Part shown: positions 1-7,990 of the stretch, in pieces
How the letters are laid out: each line of letters opens with the position of its first letter
How positions within the stretch are numbered: the first letter of the stretch is position 1
NCBI GenBank assembly: GCA_945221685.1
Contig: CALYNN010000031.1
Span: 1 to 12,474 of the forward strand
Direction of reading: 5' to 3'
DNA from: an uncultured Clostridia bacterium
Lineage (GTDB): Bacteria; Bacillota; Clostridia; Oscillospirales; Acutalibacteraceae
DNA length: 12,474 nt
Position numbers and translations under genes: made by a program
Notes under the pieces: model-generated
Told to the model about the DNA's origin: nothing
Database searches by the model: none
Seen by the model: the letters and a program-made list of their open reading frames with translations, nothing else

Positions 1-1086
1 CTTATCAATGGCCTTTGCAATAATCTTAAGCTGATGGTCGTGCTGAAGCATTTCACGGCTGATATTCAGGCTTAAATCCGCGCTGTCAACCAAGCCCTTT
101 ACAAACGAGAAATAATCGGGAAGAAGGTCGGCGCACTTGTCTGTAATAAGCACTCCGTTGGAATAAAGCTGAAGTCCCTTCTCGTACTCCTTTGTGTAGA
201 AATCATAGGGAGGATTTTCGGGGATAAACATAAGAGCGTCGAAGGTAGCCTGTCCCTCTGTTTTGGTATGAATAACGGCAACGGGGTCGGAATAATCCGA
301 AAACTTATCCTTATAAAATTCGTTATATTCCTCAGGCTTTATTTCGCTTTTTGATTTTCTCCAAAGGGGAACCATTGAGTTAAGAGTATCGGTAGTAATT
401 TCCGTTATATACTCGCCCTCTTTTTCGGGGTCGGGAACCTGATGGCTCATTTCCATTTGGATAGGATAGCGAATATAGTCGCTGTATTTCTTTACAAGAG
501 AATCAATGGTATATTCCTCAAGATAATCGCTGTAATGCTCGTTTTCGGTATCCTCTTTAATATGCAGGGTTATAACGGTGCCTGCCTCTGCCTTTTCGCA
601 CTCCTCAATGGTGTAGCCGTCGGCACCGGTGGAAACCCATTTATACGCTGTATCTGCACCGAATGCCTTTGAAACAACCTCTACCCTGTCGGCAACCATA
701 AATGCGGAATAGAAGCCAACGCCGAACTGACCGATAACCGAAATATCCTCTGCCTTTTCGTCGTCGCCGTTTTCCTTTTTAAAGTTAAGTGAGCCGCTTT
801 TTGCGATTGTACCCAAATTGCTTTCCAGCTCCTCGGCTGTCATTCCGATTCCGTTATCGGAAATTGTCAGCGTGCGGGCGTCTTTATCAAGGTCAATACG
901 GATTTTAAAATCATCTCTGGCAAGCTTTACACTGTCGTCGGTAAGGGATTTAAAATAGAGCTTATCAATAGCGTCGCTGGCATTGGAGATAAGCTCACGC
1001 AGAAATATTTCCTTGTGAGTATAAATTGAGTTAATCATCATATCCAGCAGCTTTTTAGACTCTGCCTTAAACTGTTTTTTTCTCAT
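1..1086 (-). CDS. htpG: Molecular chaperone HtpG (Hsp90 family), 3' part cut off by window edge
   Basis: ATP-dependent cytosolic Hsp90 chaperone. The reverse strand reads open for 362 codons from an ATG at 1086 to the window edge; a full HtpG is usually about 620-640 residues, so the C-terminal client/dimer part is missing. The N-terminal GHKL ATPase domain is clear: ELISNASDAI (residues 31-40, with catalytic Glu31 and Mg-binding Asn35), the ATP-binding DNGIGM (77-82), and the later lid motif GQFGVGFYSAF. Middle-domain sequence follows, with the conserved NISREMLQ near the edge. The start is preceded by AGGTGAT at good spacing and follows a CIRCE operator and promoter. It is divergent from the phosphodiesterase gene. 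Family assignment is essentially certain from motifs. Confidence 0.97.
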   Translation of the reverse strand, partial: MRKKQFKAESKKLLDMMINSIYTHKEIFLRELISNASDAIDKLYFKSLTDDSVKLARDDFKIRIDLDKDARTLTISDNGIGMTAEELESNLGTIAKSGSLNFKKENGDDEKAEDISVIGQFGVGFYSAFMVADRVEVVSKAFGADTAYKWVSTGADGYTIEECEKAEAGTVITLHIKEDTENEHYSDYLEEYTIDSLVKKYSDYIRYPIQMEMSHQVPDPEKEGEYITEITTDTLNSMVPLWRKSKSEIKPEEYNEFYKDKFSDYSDPVAVIHTKTEGQATFDALMFIPENPPYDFYTKEYEKGLQLYSNGVLITDKCADLLPDYFSFVKGLVDSADLSLNISREMLQHDHQLKIIAKAIDK

Positions 1087-1103
1087 TTTTATCACCTGAT
1101 TTT

Positions 1104-1142
1104 TAAGAATTAGCACTCTCGCCTTTCGAGTGCTAATTCTTA
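1104..1142 (-). promoter_or_regulatory. CIRCE operator (HrcA binding site) of htpG
   Basis: TTAGCACTC (1110-1118), a 9-base spacer, and GAGTGCTAA (1128-1136) match the CIRCE consensus TTAGCACTC-N9-GAGTGCTAA at every position. The inverted repeat extends to 15-bp perfect arms (1104-1118 and 1128-1142). It overlaps the predicted transcription start and lies in the htpG leader, where bound HrcA would block initiation. HrcA control is known for groESL and dnaK operons in Firmicutes; its use here is inferred from the site. Confidence 0.97.
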
Positions 1143-1169
1143 TTATAGCCAATATTTTCTAATTGTCAA
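1142..1169 (-). promoter_or_regulatory. htpG promoter, SigA type
   Basis: On the reverse strand, TTGACA (1164-1169), a 16-bp spacer and TATAAT (1142-1147) match the vegetative consensus exactly. The -10 hexamer abuts the CIRCE arm, so operator and start point overlap. Confidence 0.9.
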
Positions 1170-1203
1170 GACTGTTTTTGAAAATAATGCCTTCAGTTAA
1201 ATA

Positions 1204-1232
1204 TTGACATTTTTTGAAAAGTGAAATATTAT
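1204..1232 (+). promoter_or_regulatory. Promoter of the glycerophosphodiester phosphodiesterase gene
   Basis: TTGACA (1204-1209), 17-bp spacer, TATTAT (1227-1232); predicted start near 1239. It diverges from the htpG promoter with 34 bp between the two -35 boxes. Its position rules out translation from the upstream ATG at 1214, which lies in the spacer. Confidence 0.8.
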
Positions 1233-1270
1233 TAAATCAAAGCATATCATCATATAGGAGAGGAATAAAA

Positions 1271-2296
1271 ATGAAAGCAGAAGCATCAAAAAGCAAAGCA
1301 AAGGGCAAAAAATCAAAAAAAGGCTTAAAAGCACTTTTAGCAGTCGTAATAATTATCGGCGTGCTTGCCGCCGCAATGACAGCTGCAGGCAACTACAAAT
1401 CCGACCCGGCAACGCTGAAAAGCTACAAAACAGATAATCAGTATATACTTGAGTCAACGGATATTTCGGCTCACAGAAGCGGAAGCGGAATTGCTCCCGA
1501 GGAAACAATGACCGCCTTTAAAAGCTGCGTTGAAAGCACGGATTTTGAAATAGATGTTTTCGAATTTGACCTTCACATTACTAAGGACGATGTTCTCGTT
1601 TTGCTTCACGACGACACTCTCGACAGAACCTCCGACAGTCAGGAGGTATTCGGCGAGGAGGAGGTTCGCCCTGAGGATAAAACCTACGAGGAGCTTCGCA
1701 CTCTTAATATGGGAGCAAAATTTGAAACCGACAGCGGTGAAATGCCCTACAGCAATTTAAAGGGTGACCAAGTAAGTGACGATTTAAAAATTTTAAGAGT
1801 TGAAGATGTGCTCGACTACCTTATGTCAAACGGCGATTACAAATACATAATCGAAATAAAAAACAACGGAGATTTGGGTAAAAAGGGTGTAGATATTCTT
1901 CACGAAATATTAGCCGAAAGAAATCTTTTAGACAAGGTAATATTCGGCACCTTTCACGGTGAAATAAGCGAATATGTTGACGAAAATTATCCCGATATGA
2001 CAAGAAGCACCGGAATAAAGGAAGCCTTGGAATTTTGGTTTGCCGCCCTTGCAAACAAAAAGGATTATGAGCCTCCCTGCGGAGTTTTACAAATCCCCTA
2101 CTGCGCGCCCTACAAAAATTTGGGAATCAACACAGGAACCACAAGGGTAATTAACTATGCTCATCAGCATAATATGGCTGTTCAGTATTGGACGGTTGAC
2201 GACGAGGAGGATATGGAATATCTTATAAGCATCGGTGCCGACTGTATTATGTCCGACTATCCCGACAGATTATACGAAATAAAAAATAATAAATAA
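1271..2296 (+). CDS. Membrane-anchored glycerophosphodiester phosphodiesterase (GDPD family)
   Basis: Hydrolyses glycerophosphodiesters to glycerol-3-phosphate and an alcohol, in phospholipid or teichoic-acid turnover; the exact substrate cannot be read from sequence. The 341-residue protein has a Lys-rich N-terminus, then one hydrophobic segment (about residues 19-40, LLAVVIIIGVLAAAMTAAG), so the catalytic domain is probably outside the membrane on a signal anchor. GDPD landmarks: AHR at 67-69 with Glu77 (degenerate relative of the usual HRG...PENT), EFD at 98-100, LLHDDTLDRTS at 111-121 with His113, and a C-terminal WTVDDEEDMEYL...GADCIMSDYP. I chose ATG 1271 because AGGAGAGG lies just upstream; an in-frame ATG at 1214 lies inside the promoter. 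It is a single-gene unit ending at a terminator. Confidence 0.9.
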   Translation: MKAEASKSKAKGKKSKKGLKALLAVVIIIGVLAAAMTAAGNYKSDPATLKSYKTDNQYILESTDISAHRSGSGIAPEETMTAFKSCVESTDFEIDVFEFDLHITKDDVLVLLHDDTLDRTSDSQEVFGEEEVRPEDKTYEELRTLNMGAKFETDSGEMPYSNLKGDQVSDDLKILRVEDVLDYLMSNGDYKYIIEIKNNGDLGKKGVDILHEILAERNLLDKVIFGTFHGEISEYVDENYPDMTRSTGIKEALEFWFAALANKKDYEPPCGVLQIPYCAPYKNLGINTGTTRVINYAHQHNMAVQYWTVDDEEDMEYLISIGADCIMSDYPDRLYEIKNNK

Positions 2297-2323
2297 GGAA
2301 AAAATTAATAAATAAGCAAAATT

Positions 2324-2364
2324 AAAGGACTGAAAGCAATTCGTTTTGTTTTCAGTCCTTTTTT
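2324..2364. terminator. Bidirectional intrinsic terminator between the phosphodiesterase gene and ptsI
   Basis: A 12-bp perfect stem (AAAGGACTGAAA at 2324-2335 with TTTCAGTCCTTT at 2350-2361) and a 14-base loop is followed by a T run on the plus strand. On the minus strand the tract after the stem is an imperfect TTTAATTTT, so it probably also ends the fru-pts operon, perhaps less efficiently. The two genes converge on it. Confidence 0.88.
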
Positions 2365-2367
2365 GTA

Positions 2368-3978
2368 TTAAAGCTCGCAAATTGCCTTTCTTGTTTGAAG
2401 AATGCTTCCGGGACTTACGGAAAATTCATCAAGCCCCCATTCAACAAGCTTCGGAACAAGTCTTAAATCAGCCGCCGCTTCGCCGCACATACCAACAGTT
2501 ATACCTGCCGCCTTTGCGTTTTTTATCGTCATTTCAATAGCTCTCAAAACAGGCTCCCGAAATGTATCGTAAAGTCCTTCAACCTTTGCGTTTCCTCTGT
2601 CTGCCGCCATAATATATCCGGTTAAATCATTTGTACCGATTGAGAAGAAGGAAGCCTCTCTTGCCAGCAAATCGGAAATCAGTGCCGCCGCCGGAGTTTC
2701 AATCATAACGCCAAGCTCGCAGGATTTATATGCCGTGCCCTTTTCGGAAAGCTCTGCCTCGCACTGCGAAATAATTTCCTTTGCCGCCCTTACCTCATCA
2801 ATGCAGGTAACAAGAGGAAGCATTATTTTTATGTTTCCATATACGGCGGCACGCATTATTGCTTTAAGCTGTTTTTTAAACATTTCAGGATTATCAAGGC
2901 AGTAGCGAATAGCTCTGTGACCGAGGAAAGGGTTTTCCTCCTTTTCAATATTAAGGTAAGGAATATCCTTGTCTCCGCCAACATCAAGAGTGCGAATGAT
3001 AACCTCTTTTCCGTTCATAGCCTTTGCCACAGTTGAATATGCCTCAAACTGCTCCTCCTCGGAGGGCAGGCTCACCCGATCCATAAACAGAAATTCCGTT
3101 CTGAAAAGTCCTATACCCTCTCCACCGTTTTGAAGCACATTCTGCACATCCTCCGGCTTACCTATATTGCCGTAAACATATTTCTGCACGCCTGCTCTTG
3201 TAATAGTTTTGCGGGCAAAATATCTTTTTAGGCTTTCCTTTTCTGCAAGGAAATCTCTTTGCTTTTTGGCAAAATCATTCAACTCCTCCGGCGAGGGATT
3301 TACAATAATCTTGCCCTTGAAGCCGTCGGCAATAACAGTCTGTCCCGGCAAAACGGCCTTTGTCGCACCCGAAACGGAAAGCACCGCAGGAATACCCATT
3401 GCCCTTGCAAGAATTGCGCTATGGCTTGTAACGCCGCCTGTTTCCGTAATAATTGCGGCAACATTTTCTTTTTTTATTTTCCCCGTCATAGACGGAGTAA
3501 AATCCTCTGCTATAAGAACGGTATTCGGCGGCACGGAGGATATATCGGTGCTTTCTCTGCCCAAGAGCTTCTTAAGCAGTGAGTCCCTAATATCCTTAAC
3601 ATCGGAGGCTCTTTGGCGGGTAAGCTCATCGTCTGCCGATGAAAATACATCAATAAACATTGAGCAAACGGTATCCACCGCCTTTTCTGCGACAAAGCCG
3701 CCTTCGATATTTTCCTCCATTTGTGAAATCATAAACGGGTCGCTGAGCATAACAATATGCCCCTGTAAAATTTCCGCTTCCTTTTCTCCTGCCGAGGACT
3801 TAAGGCTTTCGGCAAGAGATTGAGTTTCGGCTTTATAGGCGCTGACGGCGTCGCCGAGTCTTTTCTTTTGGTCTTGGGCATTTGTAAACACAACCTTGCT
3901 GTAATCAAGACCTGCGTCTTTAATTATTACCGCCTTGCCTATTCCCCAGCCCTGACTTGCACCTATACCCTTAAGCAT
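2368..3978 (-). CDS. ptsI: PTS Enzyme I (phosphoenolpyruvate-protein phosphotransferase)
   Basis: First enzyme of the sugar phosphotransferase system: it takes phosphate from PEP onto a histidine and passes it to HPr in the cytoplasm. The 536 residues are a little short of the usual 570-575. The phosphorylated residue is His186 in GGVTSHSAILARAMGIPAV; the PEP-binding barrel carries GLFRTEFLF (290-298), LDVGGDKDIPY, GVMIETPAA, FSIGTNDLTGY and the catalytic Cys498 in GMCGEAA. The start is preceded by GAGGGGG. It is the last gene of the fru-pts operon, 42 bases after ptsH with a small hairpin between, and ends at the shared terminator. Confidence 0.97.
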   Translation of the reverse strand: MLKGIGASQGWGIGKAVIIKDAGLDYSKVVFTNAQDQKKRLGDAVSAYKAETQSLAESLKSSAGEKEAEILQGHIVMLSDPFMISQMEENIEGGFVAEKAVDTVCSMFIDVFSSADDELTRQRASDVKDIRDSLLKKLLGRESTDISSVPPNTVLIAEDFTPSMTGKIKKENVAAIITETGGVTSHSAILARAMGIPAVLSVSGATKAVLPGQTVIADGFKGKIIVNPSPEELNDFAKKQRDFLAEKESLKRYFARKTITRAGVQKYVYGNIGKPEDVQNVLQNGGEGIGLFRTEFLFMDRVSLPSEEEQFEAYSTVAKAMNGKEVIIRTLDVGGDKDIPYLNIEKEENPFLGHRAIRYCLDNPEMFKKQLKAIMRAAVYGNIKIMLPLVTCIDEVRAAKEIISQCEAELSEKGTAYKSCELGVMIETPAAALISDLLAREASFFSIGTNDLTGYIMAADRGNAKVEGLYDTFREPVLRAIEMTIKNAKAAGITVGMCGEAAADLRLVPKLVEWGLDEFSVSPGSILQTRKAICEL

Positions 3979-3996
3979 AATTTTGCCCCCTCTTTT

Positions 3997-4018
3997 ACGG
4001 CATAACCTTATATGCCGT
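3997..4018 (-). other. Intercistronic hairpin between ptsH and ptsI
   Basis: Perfect 8-bp inverted repeat (ACGGCATA at 3997-4004, TATGCCGT at 4011-4018, 6-base loop). In the minus-strand mRNA it is followed by AAAAGAGGGGG, the ptsI ribosome binding site, not a U tract, so it is not an intrinsic terminator. It may stabilise or separate the ptsH message; that is inference. Confidence 0.55.
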
Positions 4019-4020
4019 TA

Positions 4021-4284
4021 TTATTCTCCGAAGCCTGACTCAATAAGGCTTACCGCTTCATCAAGCATAGCCTGCTCGTCGGCACCGCTGCACTCAACTG
4101 TTATTTCACTGCCGCACTTAATACATGCCGCCATAATATTCATAATGCTTTTGCCGTTGATTCTTTTTGTGTCGGTTACGATTTCTATATCGGAGGAATA
4201 CTTCGTCATAGCAGTTACGAACATATTTGCCGGGCGCATATGAAAGCCCATTTCATTTTTAATTTTAACTGTTTTTGAAACCAT
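4021..4284 (-). CDS. ptsH: Phosphocarrier protein HPr
   Basis: Small cytosolic phosphocarrier between Enzyme I and the sugar-specific EIIA domains. With the ATG at 4284 the protein is 87 residues, the normal HPr size. His15 in GFHMRPA is the Enzyme I-phosphorylated residue, with Arg17 beside it. Ser46 in NGKSIMNIM is the HPr kinase site used by Firmicutes for CcpA-linked catabolite control, so this HPr should be regulatory as well as catalytic. An upstream in-frame ATG at 4305 would add seven residues, but GAGGAG sits just before 4284 and His15/Ser46 fall at canonical numbers only from that start. It lies 24 bases after fruA and 42 before ptsI. Confidence 0.96.
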   Translation of the reverse strand: MVSKTVKIKNEMGFHMRPANMFVTAMTKYSSDIEIVTDTKRINGKSIMNIMAACIKCGSEITVECSGADEQAMLDEAVSLIESGFGE

Positions 4285-4308
4285 AATTTTAACTCCTCTC
4301 TGCAATGA

Positions 4309-6249
4309 CTATGCAGCTTTTCTGTTTTTCTTAAGCAGACTAAGCATCAAAGCTCCTGCCACCGAGCCTGCCGCAAGGGCAACTATATAACCAAGTGGGT
4401 TATCTACAACGATAAAGGTAAATATTCCTCCGTGGGGAGCAGGGCATGCACAATGGAACAGCTCTGTTACGGCGCCTGCCACGGCAGAGCCTACCATACA
4501 CGATGGAATTACGCGAAGCGGGTCGGAGGCAGCATAAGGAATTGCGCCCTCGGTAATAAAGCAAAGTCCCATAAGGTAGTTAACAGGTCCACTTTTGATT
4601 TCCTCTTGTGTCCACTTTTTCTTATTAAAGGTTGTGGAAAGTGCAATAGCAATTGGAGGTACCATTCCGCCTATCATTACCGCTGCCATAATCCAGGTGT
4701 TTCCGTCGGCAATAGCCGCCGTGCCGAATACATACGCCGCCTTATTAAAGGGACCGCCCATATCAACCGCCATCATTGTTGCAAGCACTATCGAAAGCAG
4801 AAGTCGGCTTGTATCTCCCAAGGAAGAAAGGAAGCTTGAAAGCGCCGAATTTACAACTCCGATAACAGGATTTACAAGGCACATAAAAAGTCCCATAAGA
4901 AGTGTGCCTAACAGCGGGTAAATAAATACAGGCTTAATTCCGTCCATAGATTTAGGAAGCCACGAAAAAGCTTTTTTAAGGATATTTACAATTATACCTG
5001 CAACAAAGCCTGACAACAGAGCACCCAAAAATCCTGATACCGCGCCATCGTCGCCAACTAAATTTTGATTTTCAATAAGGCTTGAGAAGGTGTAGCCGCT
5101 GGAGGCAAATACACCGCCTACGATACCCGGCAGTAAACCGGGGCGGTCGGCTATTGACTGTGCAATATAGCCCGACAATATCGGAAGCATAAGAGCAAAA
5201 GCCGCTTTACCGATCCAAAATACTATTGCAGCAATAGGATTTGTAAAGCCAAAGGTTCCGCCCACATTGGCATTGCCTGCAATGGTATCAAACAAAAAGC
5301 CTAAAGCGATAAGCACGCCGCCGCCTACAACAAACGGAAGCATATGGGAAACACCGTTCATAAGGTGCTTGTAAATTCTGTGCCAAAAGCTTTCCTTTTC
5401 GTCATCGTCAAAGGCTTGCTTTTCACCTTCATCGGCACGATAAATCGGAGCCTTTCCGTCTATAATTTTTTGAATAAGCTCCTTTGGCTTATTAATACCG
5501 TTTGAAACCGAGGTTTTAACTACCGGCTTACCGTCGAAGCGAGCCATATCAACATTTTTGTCTGCGGCAATAATTATTCCGTCGCACTGAACAATTTCTG
5601 CCTTGGTAAGAATATTCTTCGCACCGCCCGAGCCGTTTGTTTCTGCCTTAAGGGGATATCCCATTTCGGCTCCTGCCTTTTCAAGAGCCTCTGCCGCCAT
5701 ATAGGTGTGTGCAATACCTGTAGGGCAGGCGGTTACGGCTAAAATCCTGTAGCCCTGATTTTCTTTTTCAGCAGGCTTTACCTCGTTTGGATATTTTTCA
5801 TTTTCCTTTTTATCTATAATATCAAGAAGCTCATCGGGAGTTTTTGCATTTCTTATTGCCCGGCAAAACTCCGGCTCCATAAGCATAACCATAAGCCTTG
5901 ACAGAATTTCAAGATGAAGGTCGCCGTCAAGAGGCGCCGCAATCATAAACAAAATATCAGACGGCTTTCCGTCGGGTGCCTGATAGTCAACGCCGCCGTT
6001 TACGGTAATTGCCGAAAGTCCTGCGGCTTTTACGCTGTCGGACTTGGCGTGGGGCACGGCAATACCCTCGCCTATTGCCGTAGTGCCCTGCGCTTCTCTT
6101 GCGAGTATTGCGTCTTTGTAGGCATTTTTATCGGCAAGGTTTCCTGCCCTTTGATGAAGGTCGATGAGCTTATCTATTGCTTCGGCTTTGGAACCTGCCG
6201 AGGCATTAAGCTCTATTGCTTCCTTTTTCAGTAAATCAATAATTCTCAT
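4309..6249 (-). CDS. fruA: PTS fructose transporter, EIIABC fusion
   Basis: Membrane permease that imports fructose and phosphorylates it to fructose-1-phosphate. The 646 residues hold three PTS domains in order. EIIA (about 1-145) has phospho-acceptor His67 in IAVPHAKSDS. EIIB (about 165-265) has phospho-cysteine Cys175 in ACPTGIAHTYMAAEAL. EIIC (about 285-640) is strongly hydrophobic with many transmembrane helices and GGPFNKAAYVFG, GPVNYLMGLCFITEGAIPYA and APHGG motifs typical of the fructose family. A charged linker (about 266-285) separates B and C. The start has GAGAGGG upstream, 24 bases after fruK. Domain order is the same as in Bacillus FruA. Fructose as substrate is supported by the adjacent fruK; another ketose or mannose is less likely. 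Confidence 0.95.
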   Translation of the reverse strand: MRIIDLLKKEAIELNASAGSKAEAIDKLIDLHQRAGNLADKNAYKDAILAREAQGTTAIGEGIAVPHAKSDSVKAAGLSAITVNGGVDYQAPDGKPSDILFMIAAPLDGDLHLEILSRLMVMLMEPEFCRAIRNAKTPDELLDIIDKKENEKYPNEVKPAEKENQGYRILAVTACPTGIAHTYMAAEALEKAGAEMGYPLKAETNGSGGAKNILTKAEIVQCDGIIIAADKNVDMARFDGKPVVKTSVSNGINKPKELIQKIIDGKAPIYRADEGEKQAFDDDEKESFWHRIYKHLMNGVSHMLPFVVGGGVLIALGFLFDTIAGNANVGGTFGFTNPIAAIVFWIGKAAFALMLPILSGYIAQSIADRPGLLPGIVGGVFASSGYTFSSLIENQNLVGDDGAVSGFLGALLSGFVAGIIVNILKKAFSWLPKSMDGIKPVFIYPLLGTLLMGLFMCLVNPVIGVVNSALSSFLSSLGDTSRLLLSIVLATMMAVDMGGPFNKAAYVFGTAAIADGNTWIMAAVMIGGMVPPIAIALSTTFNKKKWTQEEIKSGPVNYLMGLCFITEGAIPYAASDPLRVIPSCMVGSAVAGAVTELFHCACPAPHGGIFTFIVVDNPLGYIVALAAGSVAGALMLSLLKKNRKAA

Positions 6250-6273
6250 ATTAACCCTCTCACTTTCTTTATT

Positions 6274-7182
6274 TTAACTAAAATAATTGCTTAACATATT
6301 TTCAATTTCCTGCTTATTGGCAAGAGTTTCGGAAAAAGCCGTTGCATTTCCGCAGGCAGAGCCAAGCCGTAAGGCGTAGGCATAATCCTTTTTCTGTTCC
6401 CATCCTGCCAAAAAGCCGGCCACCATTGAATCACCGCAGCCAACCGCACTTGTGATTTTTCCGGGAGCGTTGCCTATTGTGCGAAGCTCACCCGATTCAT
6501 CAAGCAGTGCCGCACCGTCTTTACCCCGTGATACAAGCACATTTTTCGCGCCCATAGCCTGAAGCTTTTTTCCGTAGTAGGCAATATCCTCGTCGGTTTT
6601 AATTTCCACCGCAAATATATCGCCCAGCTCGTGATGGTTCGGCTTAATCAAAAACGGCTTATACTTAAGCACATTCAACAGCAAATCACCTGTGGCATCA
6701 ACTGCAAAGTTAATTCCTCTGCCGTCAAGCCTTTTCAATATTTTTTCATAAATATCGTTTGGCAAAGTTTTTGGTATTGAGCCTGCAAGAACAAGTCCGT
6801 CTCCCTCTTTAATCTGTTCAAGCTTTTCCATCAGCTTTTCAATATCCTCAGTTGAGATATTCGGACCTTGAGCATTAATGTCTATGCTTTGCTCCGATTT
6901 AATTTTAACATTAATTCTTGTGTAGCCCCGACCCAAATACACAAAATCCGTATCGATATTATCGGATTTCAGCATACTGTCAAGCTGTTTGCCTGAAAAT
7001 CCTGCAAGAAATCCCAATGCCTTGTTTTTTACTCCAAGCCTTGAAAGAATGACCGAAACATTTATGCCCTTACCGCCGTAATATAGTTGTTCACTTTCGG
7101 TGCGGTTAATATCCTTTGAATTAAGGTTAGGCACATTCATCACATAATCAAGAGCCGGATTAAAGGTCACCGTGTAAATCAT
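6274..7182 (-). CDS. fruK: 1-phosphofructokinase (PfkB/ribokinase family)
   Basis: Phosphorylates fructose-1-phosphate, the product of FruA, to fructose-1,6-bisphosphate for glycolysis. The 302 residues are normal for the family. PfkB signatures are the N-terminal TFNPALDYV, YYGGKGINVSVILSRLG (34-50) and the C-terminal GCGDSMVAGFLAGW, where Asp251 is the catalytic base. KPNHHELGD near 180 matches the KPN-x-x-E signature of sugar-phosphate kinases such as FruK and LacC. The ATG overlaps the fruR stop in an ATGA (7179-7182), which suggests translational coupling. Tagatose-6-phosphate kinase is the main alternative; context favours FruK. Confidence 0.94.
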   Translation of the reverse strand: MIYTVTFNPALDYVMNVPNLNSKDINRTESEQLYYGGKGINVSVILSRLGVKNKALGFLAGFSGKQLDSMLKSDNIDTDFVYLGRGYTRINVKIKSEQSIDINAQGPNISTEDIEKLMEKLEQIKEGDGLVLAGSIPKTLPNDIYEKILKRLDGRGINFAVDATGDLLLNVLKYKPFLIKPNHHELGDIFAVEIKTDEDIAYYGKKLQAMGAKNVLVSRGKDGAALLDESGELRTIGNAPGKITSAVGCGDSMVAGFLAGWEQKKDYAYALRLGSACGNATAFSETLANKQEIENMLSNYFS

Positions 7183-7928
7183 AGCAACACCTCTTTAATT
7201 ACTGTTCGCTTTTTAATTTTTTCGCTTTCGCATTTATCGGTAATAATACAGGCACAGTCCAAGGAGCCGAAGCTTACTGCTGATACCCTTTCGAATTTTG
7301 AGCTGTCTGCCAAAACGAAGGAAGCAAAGCTTCTTTCTATTGCCACCGCCTTAAGCATTGCCTCCTCGGTATCGGGCGTGGTGTAGCCCTGCTTTTCGCT
7401 GATGCCGTTTGCGCCGATAAAGGCTTTTGTAAACGAATATTTTTGCAAATTTGCCGCCGCAACCAAGCCGATAATTGCCTCGGTGCTTTCTTTAAGCTGA
7501 CCGCCAAGCACCATAACCTTACAGCCCTTTTTTGCAAGCTGACGGCCGTGCTCAATACCGTTAGTAACAAAGGTTGCCTTTGAGCCCTTTAGGTATGATG
7601 TCATCAGCAATGTGGTAGTGCCTGCGTCAACAAAAACAAAGTCGTCGTCAAATATCTGCTCTGCCGCATACCGTGCTATAGCTCTTTTTTCGTCGGTATG
7701 CTTTGTCAGCTTTTCTTCAATATTATCCTCAAGGCGAACGAATTCCTGATTAAGTGCCGTTGCTCCGCCGTGAACCTTGTTTAGCTTGCCCTCTCCTGCC
7801 AAAAACGCCAAATCTCTGCGAACAGTTGATTCGCTGGCGTCAAGCACCTCGGTAAGCATAGCCACGGTAGCCGAGCCTCGTTCCTTTAGAATTGATAATA
7901 TTTTTGTTTGTCTGTCGTGAGTAAGCAT
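7179..7928 (-). CDS. fruR: DeoR-family transcriptional repressor of the fructose operon
   Basis: Probable repressor whose effector would be a phosphorylated fructose intermediate (family knowledge, not seen here). The 249 residues have the DeoR layout: an N-terminal winged helix-turn-helix with the family signature (residues 1-58, RQTKILSILKERG, then DASESTVRRDLAFLAGEGKLNKVHGGA), then an effector-binding domain related to sugar-phosphate isomerases (VDAGTTTLLMTSYL, TNGIEHGRQL, VLGGQL, IGANGIS, VLADSSKF). It is first in the operon behind a SigA promoter with GGGAG before the ATG. The promoter lies in 10-bp phased TGA repeats, so autoregulation is likely. Confidence 0.92.
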   Translation of the reverse strand: MLTHDRQTKILSILKERGSATVAMLTEVLDASESTVRRDLAFLAGEGKLNKVHGGATALNQEFVRLEDNIEEKLTKHTDEKRAIARYAAEQIFDDDFVFVDAGTTTLLMTSYLKGSKATFVTNGIEHGRQLAKKGCKVMVLGGQLKESTEAIIGLVAAANLQKYSFTKAFIGANGISEKQGYTTPDTEEAMLKAVAIERSFASFVLADSSKFERVSAVSFGSLDCACIITDKCESEKIKKRTVIKEVLL

Positions 7929-7960
7929 GCTATATACTCCCTTGCTTTTCTTTGCACTTA

Positions 7961-7990
7961 ATTATATCAAAACAGTTCATATTCGGTCAA
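7961..7990 (-). promoter_or_regulatory. Promoter of the fruR-fruK-fruA-ptsH-ptsI operon
   Basis: On the reverse strand, TTGACC (7985-7990), an 18-bp spacer and TATAAT (7961-7966); predicted start near 7954, giving a short leader before the fruR ATG at 7928. No other convincing promoter is seen within the operon, whose intergenic gaps are 42 bases or less. I found no good CcpA (cre) match nearby. Confidence 0.78.

Noticed and set aside
1214..1270. Longer N-terminus of the phosphodiesterase starting at ATG 1214
   Set aside because: This ATG lies inside the promoter spacer, upstream of the predicted transcription start, while ATG 1271 has AGGAGAGG and begins a typical Lys-rich signal anchor.
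3209..3823. 204-codon plus-strand open frame antisense to ptsI
   Set aside because: It lies wholly within ptsI, has no ribosome binding site or recognisable domain, and is the expected shadow of a well-conserved gene. Similar frames antisense to fruA and feoB were rejected for the same reason.
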